Positions 23,232 through 31,502 are shown, counted from the stretch's first letter. The stretch: 57,874 nucleotides of DNA from Rhodoferax sp. (GCF_028714215.1 NZ_JAQTMS010000034.1:1-57874), one strand, 5' to 3'. Notes: generated by a model from the letters alone, not told the origin. Program-made: numbers and translations.

Positions 23232-24657
23232 AAGGAAGGGTTACGGTAAAGCGCGTCAACGCGGGATTCGATTCGGCGCCTATGGTACCGCCCAGTTGGC
23301 TGACGATGGTGTAGCAGATCCACAGACCCAGGCCGTGGCCTTGTTCGGAGAAACTGGTAAACGGTTCGAACAGGCGGCCAAGTTGTTCCGCTGACAGCGA
23401 CTTCCCGTCGTTTTCGACCTGCAAAACGAATCGGTCCCCGGCCACCTGGGCACGCACCGTCACATGCCCGGCCGGGCCGGCGGCGGCAATGGCGTTGAGC
23501 AGCAGGTTGATGAGCAACTGCCGCAGCAGGGTTGACGGCAGCGCGAGCTTGGCCGGCAGCTCGACCGACCAACCGAGTTGCGTGCCCTGTTTGTTCGCGG
23601 CCGGGGTCACCAGGATACGAATGTCTTCCAGGTCGCTGGGCGTCAGCGGCCGGTTCTTGACCTTGGTTTCTATCAGCAGCGCCGCCACCGTATCGCGGAT
23701 TTGCGACAGGCCGCGTTCCAGCAGGGAAACGGTTTTCTGCGTCACCGGGTCGGGCTTGCCGTGGCGCTTGAGGGTGCTGATGGCGTTGAGCATGCCGCCC
23801 AGCGGATTGTTGATTTCATGCGCGATGCTGGCGCTCAGGCGGCCCACCGCCGCCATGCGCTCGCTGTTCACCATTTCTTTCTCGAATTCGGCTTTTTCAC
23901 GCAACTTGGAAAGCAGGGTTTCGTAGGCCAGAAAGAGCTGACCGACCTCGTCCCGGTAGGGGTACAGCGCCGGGTCCAGCGCTTCGAGGTCGCCGCTGCC
24001 GATGCGCCGGATGCGATCCGTCACCATCTGCATCGGCAGCATCATGCGTCGGCCCCAATAGAAGGTGATGGGCAGCAGCACCGCCAGCACCGCCAAGGTG
24101 ATCCAGAGCGCGCGATTGAGCAGGTGTGAAAAACGTTGCCACAGCAACGACTTGTTGTAGGTGACGATCAGGGTGCCGAGCCGCACGCCGTCATTGGCGA
24201 TCGGAACGGCCACGAAAATTCGCTGCGCACCGGCCGCGGCACGCGAAAAGATGGCGGCGTCGGACGCCATCGGAAGCTCCTCCGCCAGGGCTTGATAGTC
24301 CGAGCCCAGCCGGGCCAGGTCGCTGAGCACCGGATGCTCATCGGGGCGCGAGGAAACATAAACCTTTCTGTCGTTGTCGAGCACGATCAGGCTCTCATGA
24401 AGCGCCGTTTCCGGGTGTGCCGAAAAAGGCAGCGAGACGATTTCAAAAGCGCCCCAAACGTTGTCGTGCAGCAGTGCCGGAAACAAGGAGGGTGCCATGG
24501 TGCGCCCGATGTCTTCGGCGTTTTGCAGCAGATCCTGGTTCAGGTTGTCCCACGCCTGCACCACGAAAGAGGTGGAGACGGCCAGCGCCGTGGCCAGGAT
24601 CAGCCCGCCACCCCACAGCGGCAGCTTGAAACGCAGACTCAGATCGAACAAGCGCAT
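23185..24657 (-). CDS. Sensor histidine kinase, AioS/ArxS-like (second system)
   Basis: This 490-residue kinase has TM1 at residues 12-35 and a mixed periplasmic domain at about 36-180 (ESLIVLDNDRKVYVSS and QRIFVAVPIANDGVRLG look like a PAS/Cache fold). TM2 is at 183-203, followed by HAMP. The H-box has its His near residue 280 (SASIAHEINNPLG), and the C-terminal ATPase domain has QGHGLGLWICYTIV. Its start codon overlaps the stop of the binding-protein gene (TGATG), and its end overlaps the regulator gene. This tight coupling suggests the binding protein presents its ligand to this kinase's periplasmic domain. Confidence 0.92.
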   Translation of the reverse strand: MRLFDLSLRFKLPLWGGGLILATALAVSTSFVVQAWDNLNQDLLQNAEDIGRTMAPSLFPALLHDNVWGAFEIVSLPFSAHPETALHESLIVLDNDRKVYVSSRPDEHPVLSDLARLGSDYQALAEELPMASDAAIFSRAAAGAQRIFVAVPIANDGVRLGTLIVTYNKSLLWQRFSHLLNRALWITLAVLAVLLPITFYWGRRMMLPMQMVTDRIRRIGSGDLEALDPALYPYRDEVGQLFLAYETLLSKLREKAEFEKEMVNSERMAAVGRLSASIAHEINNPLGGMLNAISTLKRHGKPDPVTQKTVSLLERGLSQIRDTVAALLIETKVKNRPLTPSDLEDIRILVTPAANKQGTQLGWSVELPAKLALPSTLLRQLLINLLLNAIAAAGPAGHVTVRAQVAGDRFVLQVENDGKSLSAEQLGRLFEPFTSFSEQGHGLGLWICYTIVSQLGGTIGAESNPALTRFTVTLPFDPLHDASTAQNLPA

Positions 24658-25511
24658 CAGCGTTCGCCCGTGAGCCGCATCATCTCCGCCACCCGGTCGT
24701 ACAGCTTGGGCGAGCCGGCGATGAAGCCGCTCAGGTTCAGCCGCTCCAGCAGCCGACGGCCGTGCGCGTCGTTTTTCATGTTCATCACGACGTCTTGCAC
24801 CAGCAGAAAATCGGCCTCCGGCACACTGCTCTGGGCCACCAGCGGCGGGAAGCCGTACTCCTCGGACTTCCAGGCAATGCGTGTTTTGGCGGTAATGTCC
24901 GGACGCACTTTGTTCAATGCATCCCAGACATAGCTGTCAACCGCCGCGCCCTGGGCCAATCCCACGGCGACCGCGTCAATCGCCTTGCGGTGCGACCAGG
25001 TAAAAAAAGTCCGTTTGAAGAAGCTGGCCGGGTCCTGGCCGCTCTGCTTGATCTCGAAGCGCGGCACCAGGTAACCGGTGTTCGAATACGGATCGGCGTA
25101 GGCGAAGACGCGGCCTTTGAGATCGGCGACGCTGTGCGTTTGCAGGTCGCGCGCCGGAACGATCAGGTAGGAACGGTAGGTCGGCTTGCCTTCATTGAGC
25201 GCCACGGCCAGCAGGCGCAGCTCTTTTTTCAGCATCACGTAAGGGTAGTCGCAGATCCAGGCGAACTCGACCTTTTGTTGTTGCAGCAGATCCATGGTGT
25301 CGCGGTAGCGGTCGCGCTGCACAAACTCCACCGGGCGGTTCAGCCGGGCTTCCAGATAGTCCCGCCATTCGGCCAGCAGCGCATGCTGGTCGTGCAGGAA
25401 GGCCGGTGTCATGGCGAAGCGAAGGGTTCGTGCGTCGCTGCCACCCAGTGCGCTCAGGCACGATGCGCCAAGCCAGATGGCCAGGAGTATGAGTTTGAGA
25501 ATTTTCGACAT
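24657..25511 (-). CDS. PhnD-like periplasmic oxyanion-binding protein, AioX/ArxX-like
   Basis: This 284-residue exported protein has a signal peptide at about residues 1-24. It has the type-2 periplasmic-binding fold of the phosphate/phosphonate (PhnD) group: LRFAMTPAFLHDQHALLAEW, the loop ADPYSNTGYLVPR and GAAVDSYVWDAL. The mature protein has only one cysteine, near residue 87 (AWICDYPYV). In AioX a single cysteine is reported to be needed for arsenite sensing, so this residue may be its equivalent. No ABC permease or ATPase is nearby; instead the gene is fused by overlap to a kinase and regulator, so the protein is a sensor and not a transporter component. The ligand is inferred to be arsenite or arsenate. 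Confidence 0.87.
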   Translation of the reverse strand: MSKILKLILLAIWLGASCLSALGGSDARTLRFAMTPAFLHDQHALLAEWRDYLEARLNRPVEFVQRDRYRDTMDLLQQQKVEFAWICDYPYVMLKKELRLLAVALNEGKPTYRSYLIVPARDLQTHSVADLKGRVFAYADPYSNTGYLVPRFEIKQSGQDPASFFKRTFFTWSHRKAIDAVAVGLAQGAAVDSYVWDALNKVRPDITAKTRIAWKSEEYGFPPLVAQSSVPEADFLLVQDVVMNMKNDAHGRRLLERLNLSGFIAGSPKLYDRVAEMMRLTGER

Positions 25512-25522
25512 CCTGCTTCCTC

Positions 25523-25538
25523 GTTACCAGACGGTGAC
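25523..25538. promoter_or_regulatory. Candidate enhancer 1 of the arr promoter: GTTACC-N4-GGTGAC
   Basis: This inverted repeat has one mismatch and starts 12 bases upstream of the binding-protein start codon on the other strand. It is the first of three such sites in the 472-base gap 25512-25983. Because of its position it could also control the divergent XSR operon. Confidence 0.6.
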
Positions 25539-25563
25539 ATTGAGCGGCTCAGAGGCTTTTCAG

Positions 25564-25579
25564 GTTACCTGCAGGTAAC
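25564..25579. promoter_or_regulatory. Candidate enhancer 2: GTTACC-N4-GGTAAC
   Basis: This is a perfect 16-base palindrome (the spacer TGCA is itself symmetric). Its centre is 41 bases, about four helical turns, from site 1, which fits two activator dimers binding on one face of the DNA. Confidence 0.75.
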
Positions 25580-25719
25580 GTCATGCTGGGCATTTTTCAA
25601 GCAGCGCTGGAGACCCAGTCGGCCGCTTGAAAACGCAGTCAATTTTAGCGGCTTCGAAGGCCGGCGAAGCGCTGTCTGTGCGGGTTCCGAACGAAGGGTT
25701 CGAATCGGTGGCATTCACC

Positions 25720-25735
25720 GTTACCAAGGGGTAAC
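25720..25735. promoter_or_regulatory. Candidate enhancer 3: GTTACC-N4-GGTAAC
   Basis: The arms are perfect with spacer AAGG. The site ends about 150 bases upstream of the sigma-54 promoter at 25884-25898, a typical enhancer distance. Three copies of one palindrome in one gap are very unlikely by chance. Confidence 0.75.
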
Positions 25736-25883
25736 GAACAAGCCGCCGGGCAGGGCGGCGGCAGAGGCGCGCAAACAGCAGCTGTCGGGTCGATTGCCAG
25801 GACCTGCTCTCCTCTGAAAAGGCCAGCTGAGTGACCCATGCCAGTGTCTTGGGCCAAAGGCTCGACCAGGGGTTTTTTAAGCG

Positions 25884-25898
25884 TGGCGCGAAGTTTGC
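25884..25898 (+). promoter_or_regulatory. Sigma-54 -24/-12 promoter of the arr operon
   Basis: The sequence TGGCGCGAAGTTTGC differs from TGGCACG-N4-TTGC at one base and is followed by T, making it the best RpoN match in the window. Transcription would start near 25910, giving a leader of about 74 bases before ATG 25984, which has AGGAG upstream. Confidence 0.88.
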
Positions 25899-25983
25899 TA
25901 TCCCAAGCTCGGTCAGATTGAATTCCAGCGTGGGCAGTTGCGTCCAACGGCGAAGCGGTCGACCATCAAATCAGGAGCATGTT

Positions 25984-28542
25984 ATGAGGCTGACGAGACG
26001 AATTTTCATCATGGCGTCGGGTATTTCCGCCGGATCGCTGGTTAGCGGCTGTGCCGCGGTGCCGGCCGCACCCGTGACCAGCGCCTTCACGCCGCGCAAG
26101 GCCAAGCCCTGCAGTCCCGCCGTTGGCGACTGGGTGGCCAGCACCTGCCAGGGCTGCACGCAATGGTGTGCGATCCAGATCTTCGTTCAGGCTGGCCGTG
26201 CCACGCGGGTGCGCGGCAACCCGTTGTCCAAGACCAACCACGGTTATGTCTGCCCGCGCGGCCACCTGATCCCGCAGCAGATGTACGACCCGGACCGCAT
26301 CAAGACGCCGATGAAACGCACCAACCCCGCCAAGGGCCGGGGCATCGATCCGAAGTTCGTGCCCATCAGCTGGGACGAAGCGCTCAATACCGTGGCCGAC
26401 AAGATGATGGCGTTGCGCACGGCGAAGGAAACGCACAAGCTTCTCTACATGCGCGGCCGCTATTCCCCCACCTCGACCGAGCTGCTTTACGGTACCTTGC
26501 CCAAGATCTTTGGCACCGGCAACTATTTCTCGCACAGCGCGATTTGCGCCGAGGCCGAAAAGATGGGCCCCGGTCTGACCCAGGGCTTCTTCGGCTACCG
26601 CGACTACGACCTGCCCAACACCAACTGCCTGGTGCTGTGGGGCACCGACCCGCTGGCCTCCAACCGCATGGTGCCCAACATGCAGAGCCGCTTCGCGGAG
26701 ATCGTCAAACGCGGCACCGTGATCGCCATCGACCCCAGGTTGTCCAATGTCGCGGCCAAGGCACAGGAATGGCTGCCCGTCAGCCCCGGCACCGATGGTG
26801 CGCTGGCCGGTGCCATCGCGCACGTGCTGCTGACGGAAGGCCTGTGGAATCGCGAGTTCGTTGGCGACTTCAAGGAAGGCCGGAATTTGTTCGTCGCCGG
26901 CCAGGTGGTGGACGAAGCCGCCTTTGTCGAGAAGGAGAGTTACGGTCTGGTGAAATGGTGGAATCTGGTGCTCAGGAACCAGACGCCCGCCTGGGGCGCA
27001 AAAGAATCCCTGATCCCGGCCGAGCAGATCGTGCGGGTGGCCCGTGCCATGGGCAAGGCCGCCCCCAAGACGGTGGTCTACATGGGCCCCGGGGTGGCCA
27101 TGACGCCGCGCGGCACCTACGCCGCCATGGCTGTCTATGCGCTCAACGGGCTGCTGGGCTCGGTCGATGTGGAAGGTGGTGTCTGGCAAAGCGCCAGCAG
27201 TCCACCGCTGGCCAAGTTCCCGAGCTTCGACAAGTACGTGGATGAACTGGCCAAGGCCGGTGGCCATGGCAAGAAGCTCGACGGCCGTGGCGCCAAGGAC
27301 ATGCCGGCCATGATGAACGCCAAGCCCGGCAGCGGCGTGGTGACCAACAACGTGGCCAACGGCATGCTGAAGGATCCGGGCGCGGTGAAAGTGATGATTT
27401 CGACCTGGTCCAACTTTGCCTTCTCCGCCACCGGGGCGCAGCGCTGGGAAAAAGCCCTGGCCGCCGTGCCGTTCTTTGTGCACCTGGTGCCCAACGCCTC
27501 GGAGATGACGCAGTTTGCCGATATCGTGCTGCCCTCGACCTTCAACGCGGCGGAGGGCTGGTCCATCGTCACCAACATGGGCAACGGCCATGCTTATGCA
27601 TCCATCCAGCAAGCTGCCGTCAAGCGCCTGTGGGACGTCAAGCAGGAAGAAACCGAAGTGATGTGGCTGCTGGCCGAGAAGCTCAAGGCCAGGGGTTTTG
27701 CCAACCTGTTCGACTACTACGCCAAGGAATTCAAGGATCCCGAGAGCGGCAAGGCGCCGACCACGGCGTTGGAGTTCTCAGAGATCGCCGCCAAGATGAC
27801 CAGCGCCCCGATTTGGAAAGCCAAAGAGCCGCTCAAGGGCGATGCACCCATCGCTGGCTGGGCGGAGTTCAAAAAGAAAGGCATGTTCAGCGGACCCAAG
27901 TACACCCTCAAGAAGGGCTGGGGCGGCAAGTTTGCCACCGCCACCAAGAGGTTCGAGTTCTACAGCGAGACCTTGAAGAAGGGCTTGCTGGAACACGCCA
28001 AGAAGTTCGAAACCAGCACCGACGACATCCTGACCGTGAGCGGTTACGTGGCGCGCGGCGAGCTGGCTTTCGTGCCGCATTACGAGCCGGTCAAACGCCA
28101 TGGCAGCATGGCCGACTATCCGCTCACGTTCATCGACTACAAATCGCGTTTGAACCGCGAGGGTCGTTCCCAGAATCTGCCCTGGTACCAGGAATTCAAG
28201 AAGGTCGATCCGGGCGACGTGTCCTGGAGCGACGTGGTCAAGATGAATCCGGTCGATGGCGCCAAGCTGGGTTTGAAGAGCGGCGACAGCGTGAAGATCA
28301 CTTCGGTCAGCGGAACGATCTCCTGCCAGCTCAAGTTGTGGGAGGGTGTGCGACCCGGCACGGTGGCCAAATGCTACGGTCAAGGGCATTGGGCTTATGG
28401 CCGTGTGGCGGCCAAGGATTACGCCAGGGCCGTGCCCAACGGTGGCAACAACAACGAAATCCTGGTCGATGACTACGACCGGCTGAGCGGTGCGACCGCC
28501 CGCAACGGCGGCTTCACCGGCGTGCGGATTCAAAAAGCCTGA
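25984..28542 (+). CDS. arrA: ArrA-like respiratory arsenate reductase, large molybdopterin subunit
   Basis: This 852-residue exported DMSO-reductase-family enzyme is predicted to reduce arsenate to arsenite with electrons from ArrB. The N-terminus has a twin-arginine signal (TRRIFIM) followed by a lipobox-like LVSGC, so it may be a Tat-exported lipoprotein. A [4Fe-4S] site is C-x2-C-x3-C-x27-C (C55, C58, C62, C90), the spacing I recall for ArrA. The segment MRGRYS (R157-Y160) carries the RGRY motif reported for ArrA, where ArxA has GRGWG. Further ArrA-like blocks are ICAEAEKMGPG, YRDYDLPNT and WGTDPLASNR. I chose ATG 25984 over the frame opening at 25831, because that opening lies upstream of the sigma-54 promoter. 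Related oxidoreductases with other substrates cannot be fully excluded. Confidence 0.82.
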   Translation: MRLTRRIFIMASGISAGSLVSGCAAVPAAPVTSAFTPRKAKPCSPAVGDWVASTCQGCTQWCAIQIFVQAGRATRVRGNPLSKTNHGYVCPRGHLIPQQMYDPDRIKTPMKRTNPAKGRGIDPKFVPISWDEALNTVADKMMALRTAKETHKLLYMRGRYSPTSTELLYGTLPKIFGTGNYFSHSAICAEAEKMGPGLTQGFFGYRDYDLPNTNCLVLWGTDPLASNRMVPNMQSRFAEIVKRGTVIAIDPRLSNVAAKAQEWLPVSPGTDGALAGAIAHVLLTEGLWNREFVGDFKEGRNLFVAGQVVDEAAFVEKESYGLVKWWNLVLRNQTPAWGAKESLIPAEQIVRVARAMGKAAPKTVVYMGPGVAMTPRGTYAAMAVYALNGLLGSVDVEGGVWQSASSPPLAKFPSFDKYVDELAKAGGHGKKLDGRGAKDMPAMMNAKPGSGVVTNNVANGMLKDPGAVKVMISTWSNFAFSATGAQRWEKALAAVPFFVHLVPNASEMTQFADIVLPSTFNAAEGWSIVTNMGNGHAYASIQQAAVKRLWDVKQEETEVMWLLAEKLKARGFANLFDYYAKEFKDPESGKAPTTALEFSEIAAKMTSAPIWKAKEPLKGDAPIAGWAEFKKKGMFSGPKYTLKKGWGGKFATATKRFEFYSETLKKGLLEHAKKFETSTDDILTVSGYVARGELAFVPHYEPVKRHGSMADYPLTFIDYKSRLNREGRSQNLPWYQEFKKVDPGDVSWSDVVKMNPVDGAKLGLKSGDSVKITSVSGTISCQLKLWEGVRPGTVAKCYGQGHWAYGRVAAKDYARAVPNGGNNNEILVDDYDRLSGATARNGGFTGVRIQKA

Positions 28543-28574
28543 TCGCCCCCAACCCGCTACAGGAGTAATACATC

Positions 28575-29372
28575 ATGTCAAGACTTGGAATGGTCATCGA
28601 CCTCGCAAAATGCAACGGTTGCGGCGCCTGCGCCTTTGCCTGCAAGACCGAAAACAACACCCGGGATCGCGCCAATGCGCAGAGTTTCAACTGGGCCGAT
28701 TTCCTGATGCGCACCGAAGGCACGTTCCCCAACACCAGGCACTTTGTGATGCCGGTGTTGTGCAACCACTGCAGCGAAGCGCCCTGCGTCGCCAAATGCC
28801 CTGGCAATCCGAAGAAGGCGGGTCCGGGCAACCCGTACAAGGCGCTGTTCAAGACGCCCGAGGGCATTACCCTGCACGATCCGGCGCTGTGCGTGGGGTG
28901 CCGGGAATGCCAGACCAATTGCCCGTACAGCCACGAGAAACTCGACGCTTCCAGCCTGGATGGCGGCAGCTACAGCGTGATCAGCTTCAACGCCATGGAC
29001 GAGCCGACCCAGCCGCGCTGGGCCGACAAGAGCTCGGCCATCCCGGGTTGCACCGCTTCGGGCGCCGAAGTGGCCGCTCTGGCCGGCGCCGTGCCGCCCA
29101 TGTTGAATGCATGGAAGGGCGGCGACCTGCAGCCCGTGCGCCAGGACGACGTGGTCGAGAAATGCACCTTCTGCTACCACCGTGTGCTAAACGGTCTACA
29201 GCCGGCGTGTGTGGAAGTCTGCGCATCCAAGGCGCGCATCTTCGGCGACCAGGACGATCCGAACAGTCAGATTTCGCAGATCCTCAAGACTGAAAAGAGC
29301 TTCCGTTTACTGGAAGAAAAAGGCACCAAACCCAACGTGCATTACATTGGCAAGTACAGCGCCCGCGCTTGA
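28575..29372 (+). CDS. arrB: ArrB-like iron-sulfur electron-transfer subunit
   Basis: This 265-residue ferredoxin-type subunit has four cysteine clusters, each suited to a [4Fe-4S] centre: CNGCGACAFAC near residue 13, CNHCSEAPCVAKC, CVGCRECQTNC, and CTFC...CVEVC. It has no signal peptide of its own and should travel through the Tat pathway as a complex with the large subunit, as is usual in the family. The gene starts 32 bases after arrA, with AGGAG before the ATG. No NrfD-type membrane anchor follows, as in Shewanella arrAB and unlike arx operons, so the electron donor must be a separate quinol dehydrogenase or a periplasmic cytochrome. Confidence 0.87.
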   Translation: MSRLGMVIDLAKCNGCGACAFACKTENNTRDRANAQSFNWADFLMRTEGTFPNTRHFVMPVLCNHCSEAPCVAKCPGNPKKAGPGNPYKALFKTPEGITLHDPALCVGCRECQTNCPYSHEKLDASSLDGGSYSVISFNAMDEPTQPRWADKSSAIPGCTASGAEVAALAGAVPPMLNAWKGGDLQPVRQDDVVEKCTFCYHRVLNGLQPACVEVCASKARIFGDQDDPNSQISQILKTEKSFRLLEEKGTKPNVHYIGKYSARA

Positions 29373-29433
29373 TCGGCCCGGTGTCGCAGCGGGGGAACGG
29401 GTGGATGGGTTCCCTTTTGTTTCAGGAGCAGTG

Positions 29434-30069
29434 ATGTCACAGTACCAGCCGGAGCAGGCCAGCGCACGCGAGGACTTGTGCCGCTTCCTCGCCGCCTGCT
29501 TTTACGAGCCGGCGCAAGAGTTCGCCCAAGAGCGTTTGTTTGCCTCCATGTCGGAGGCGGCCCAGCGCATCGATCCGGACCTTGCCGCCCGCGCCCGCGC
29601 ACTGGGCGAAGCCTTTGCGGCGCAGGACCTCCCGACCCTGCTGCTGGACTACAGCCGGCTCTTTCTCGGGCCGGTGCGGCCGCTGGCCCAGCCTTATGGG
29701 TCGGTCTGGCTGAGTGGTCGAACGGGGCTGATGCAGGACTCGACCTTGGCGCTGCTGGCGCTTTACGACCAGGGCGGTTTTGCCATTGACGATGATTTTT
29801 GCGATTTGCCAGACCACGTGGCGGTGGAACTGGAGTTCCTGTACTTGCTGATCTTTACCCGCAACCAGGCGCTGAAGGCGGCCAACAGGCAGGATCAGGC
29901 GGCCGGTGAGTTGCTGCAAAAGCAGTTTCTTGCCGAACACCTGGGTGCCTGGATCGGTCCGTTCGCCGCTGCCGTCAAAGCCGGCGCCGAGACCGCCTTC
30001 TACCGTGAACTGGCCGAATTCGCCGAACGCTTCGTGCGCATGGAAGCGGGCACGCTGACAGTGCACTGA
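29434..30069 (+). CDS. arrD: TorD/DmsD-family chaperone for the arr molybdoenzyme
   Basis: This 211-residue helical protein is of the TorD family, which binds the Tat signal and apo-form of molybdoenzymes before cofactor insertion. Recognisable parts are the N-terminal EDLCRFLAACFYEPAQEF, the segment LLLDYSRLFLGPVRPLAQPYGSVWL and the later PDHVAVELEFLYLL, all typical of the family. The ATG at 29434 follows a good AGGAG, whereas the frame open from 29209 lies in arrB. Its position right after arrAB makes it the dedicated chaperone. The symbol is by analogy with arr/arx operons. Confidence 0.87.
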   Translation: MSQYQPEQASAREDLCRFLAACFYEPAQEFAQERLFASMSEAAQRIDPDLAARARALGEAFAAQDLPTLLLDYSRLFLGPVRPLAQPYGSVWLSGRTGLMQDSTLALLALYDQGGFAIDDDFCDLPDHVAVELEFLYLLIFTRNQALKAANRQDQAAGELLQKQFLAEHLGAWIGPFAAAVKAGAETAFYRELAEFAERFVRMEAGTLTVH

Positions 30070-30106
30070 TCGCTGCATGTGATACCAAGGAATTGCGGGC
30101 TCTGTC

Positions 30107-30625
30107 ATGAAAATATTTGGTATCGCCGGGCATTCCGGCATGGGCAAGACCACGCTGCTGGAGCGGCTGGTACCTGAGATCGCCGCGCGCGACCTGGTGG
30201 TGTCGCTGATCAAGCACAGCCACAAGAACATCGACATCGACCGGCCCGGCAAAGACTCCTACCGCCTGCGTGAATCGGGCTGCAAGGAAGTGCTGCTGCT
30301 GGGCAACGACCGCTGGGCCTTGATGCACGAGTTGCGGGGTGCGCCGGAGCCGTCGCTGGACTACCTGCTGGACCGCATGCAGCACTGCGACCTGGTGTTG
30401 ATCGAAGGTTTCAAGCACGGCAATTTTCCGAAACTCGAAGTCTGGCGCGCGTCGGTCGGCAAGCCGACACTGTGGCCCGACTGGCCCGGCATTGTCGCCA
30501 TCGCCAGCGATACGCCGCCGGCCTCGCCGTCTGAGTTGGGTGTAACGCCGGGTCTGGCGCAACTGGACCTGGCGGACAGTGCCGCAATAGCGGCGTTCGT
30601 GCTGTCGCACGCCGTCGCGCGTTGA
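30107..30625 (+). CDS. mobB: MobB, molybdopterin-guanine dinucleotide biosynthesis accessory GTPase
   Basis: This 172-residue P-loop protein has a Walker A at residues 8-16 (GHSGMGKTT), KHSHKNIDIDRPGKDSYR (the substrate/metal loop typical of MobB) and LVLIEGFKHGNFPKLEV. It assists MobA in attaching GMP to molybdopterin, making the bis-MGD cofactor that ArrA needs. Finding it in the arr operon supplies the cofactor where it is used. It starts 37 bases after the chaperone stop and ends convergently 5 bases from the sigma-factor gene. Length and motifs are complete. Confidence 0.92.
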   Translation: MKIFGIAGHSGMGKTTLLERLVPEIAARDLVVSLIKHSHKNIDIDRPGKDSYRLRESGCKEVLLLGNDRWALMHELRGAPEPSLDYLLDRMQHCDLVLIEGFKHGNFPKLEVWRASVGKPTLWPDWPGIVAIASDTPPASPSELGVTPGLAQLDLADSAAIAAFVLSHAVAR

Positions 30626-30630
30626 TTCGG

Positions 30631-31212
30631 TCAGGCCTTGCGATCGCAACGAAACACGCTGTCCTGATCGCGGTAGAACTGGCACTGCCGGGTCAGCGCG
30701 TCCTTCAGACGAAGCCGTGCGCGGTGAATCCTGATCTTGGCCGTGGCCACCGAGCAGTCGCAAATCTGGGCGGTCTGCTCGGCGGAGAGCGCTTCCAGAT
30801 CGTGCAGGATGAGGGCCGAGCGGTAGCTCTCGGGCAGGCTGTCGATGACGCCGCGGATGCAGTCGTTCATCTGGCCCACCACCAGTTGCTCATCGGGCGC
30901 GCGCTCCGGATCAACCGGTTCGTCGACTTCGTCCAGTTCCACGATGCGCGTCCTGCGCTCCGGCTGGCGCAGGTAATCGGCCGCCACGCGGTTGGCGATG
31001 GCAAATGCCCAGGTCTTGAGCGAGGAGCGTCCGGCAAAAGAGGCCAGCCCCCGGTGCACGCGCAGCAGGGTTTCCTGAGACAGCTCTTCTGCCACGGCCC
31101 GGTCGCCGACGTAGCGCTCCAGGTAGCGCCGCAGCGGCGGCGCCAGCTCGTCGGCGATGTCACGGAACGTGGCGGGTGCGGCAACACCATTCATTTCACG
31201 TTCCTCAAGCAA
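30631..31212 (-). CDS. ECF-type RNA polymerase sigma factor
   Basis: This 193-residue group IV sigma factor has region 2 in EELSQETLLRVHRGLASFAGRSSLKTWAFAIANRVAADYLR and region 4 in LPESYRSALILHDLEALSAEQTAQICDCSVATAKIRIHRARLRLKD. Three cysteines lie in the second half (two near ICDCS and one in CQFYRD, plus a C-terminal CDRK), perhaps metal-responsive. ATG 31212 or 31194 could be the start. It lies 23 bases after the AhpD-like gene on the same strand, and this pairing is common. No anti-sigma factor is seen; the AhpD-like partner may be its redox input. Confidence 0.87.
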   Translation of the reverse strand: MLEEREMNGVAAPATFRDIADELAPPLRRYLERYVGDRAVAEELSQETLLRVHRGLASFAGRSSLKTWAFAIANRVAADYLRQPERRTRIVELDEVDEPVDPERAPDEQLVVGQMNDCIRGVIDSLPESYRSALILHDLEALSAEQTAQICDCSVATAKIRIHRARLRLKDALTRQCQFYRDQDSVFRCDRKA

Positions 31213-31235
31213 TACTCCGGCGCCGCATCAAGCGC

Positions 31236-31502
31236 TTAGTTGCAGCCGCATCCGGCCGCCGGCGCGGCTGGGCTTGCCGCGGCCGCCACCGACGGCAGCA
31301 GGTTCAGCGCGGTCTGCAAGGTCTTGCGCGCCGGGACTTGCCGAATCTTGTCGGCATGCAGAATTGCGGCGTGGATTTCCGCGTCGCTCAGACCGGCTTT
31401 GCGGGACTCCGGAATATGGAACTCGATGCAGGGCACGCAATTGCTGCCCATGGCGGCGCCCAGGGCCACCAGTTCACGCTCGCGGGGGGATAAGTCACTC
31501 AT
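31236..31502 (-). CDS. AhpD-like/carboxymuconolactone decarboxylase-family small protein
   Basis: This 88-residue protein carries the AhpD-type thiol motif CVPCIEFH (C-x2-C-x3-H), which marks the peroxidase-like branch of the family; it is not a true decarboxylase. An Ala/Pro linker leads to a C-terminal Cys tail (GCGCN) that could bind a soft metal or arsenite. It sits between arsM and an ECF sigma gene on the same strand, as seen in other arsenic and stress clusters. I chose ATG 31502; the much longer open frame to 32372 is a shadow of arsM. Confidence 0.87.
   Translation of the reverse strand: MSDLSPRERELVALGAAMGSNCVPCIEFHIPESRKAGLSDAEIHAAILHADKIRQVPARKTLQTALNLLPSVAAAASPAAPAAGCGCN

Noticed and set aside
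25966..27612. Long minus-strand open frame (548 codons) across arrA
   Set aside because: It is antisense to a clearly conserved gene, has low-complexity His/Gly/Arg content typical of a high-GC shadow frame, and has no ribosome-binding site I could see. Other such antisense frames, for example at 21-1466 and 55062-57362, were dropped for the same reason.
25984..28542. Naming the large molybdoenzyme ArxA because of the XSR-type regulators
   Set aside because: It has RGRY where ArxA has GRGWG, as I recall the motifs, and no ArxC/NrfD gene follows. ArrA is the better fit, although only a phylogeny can settle it.
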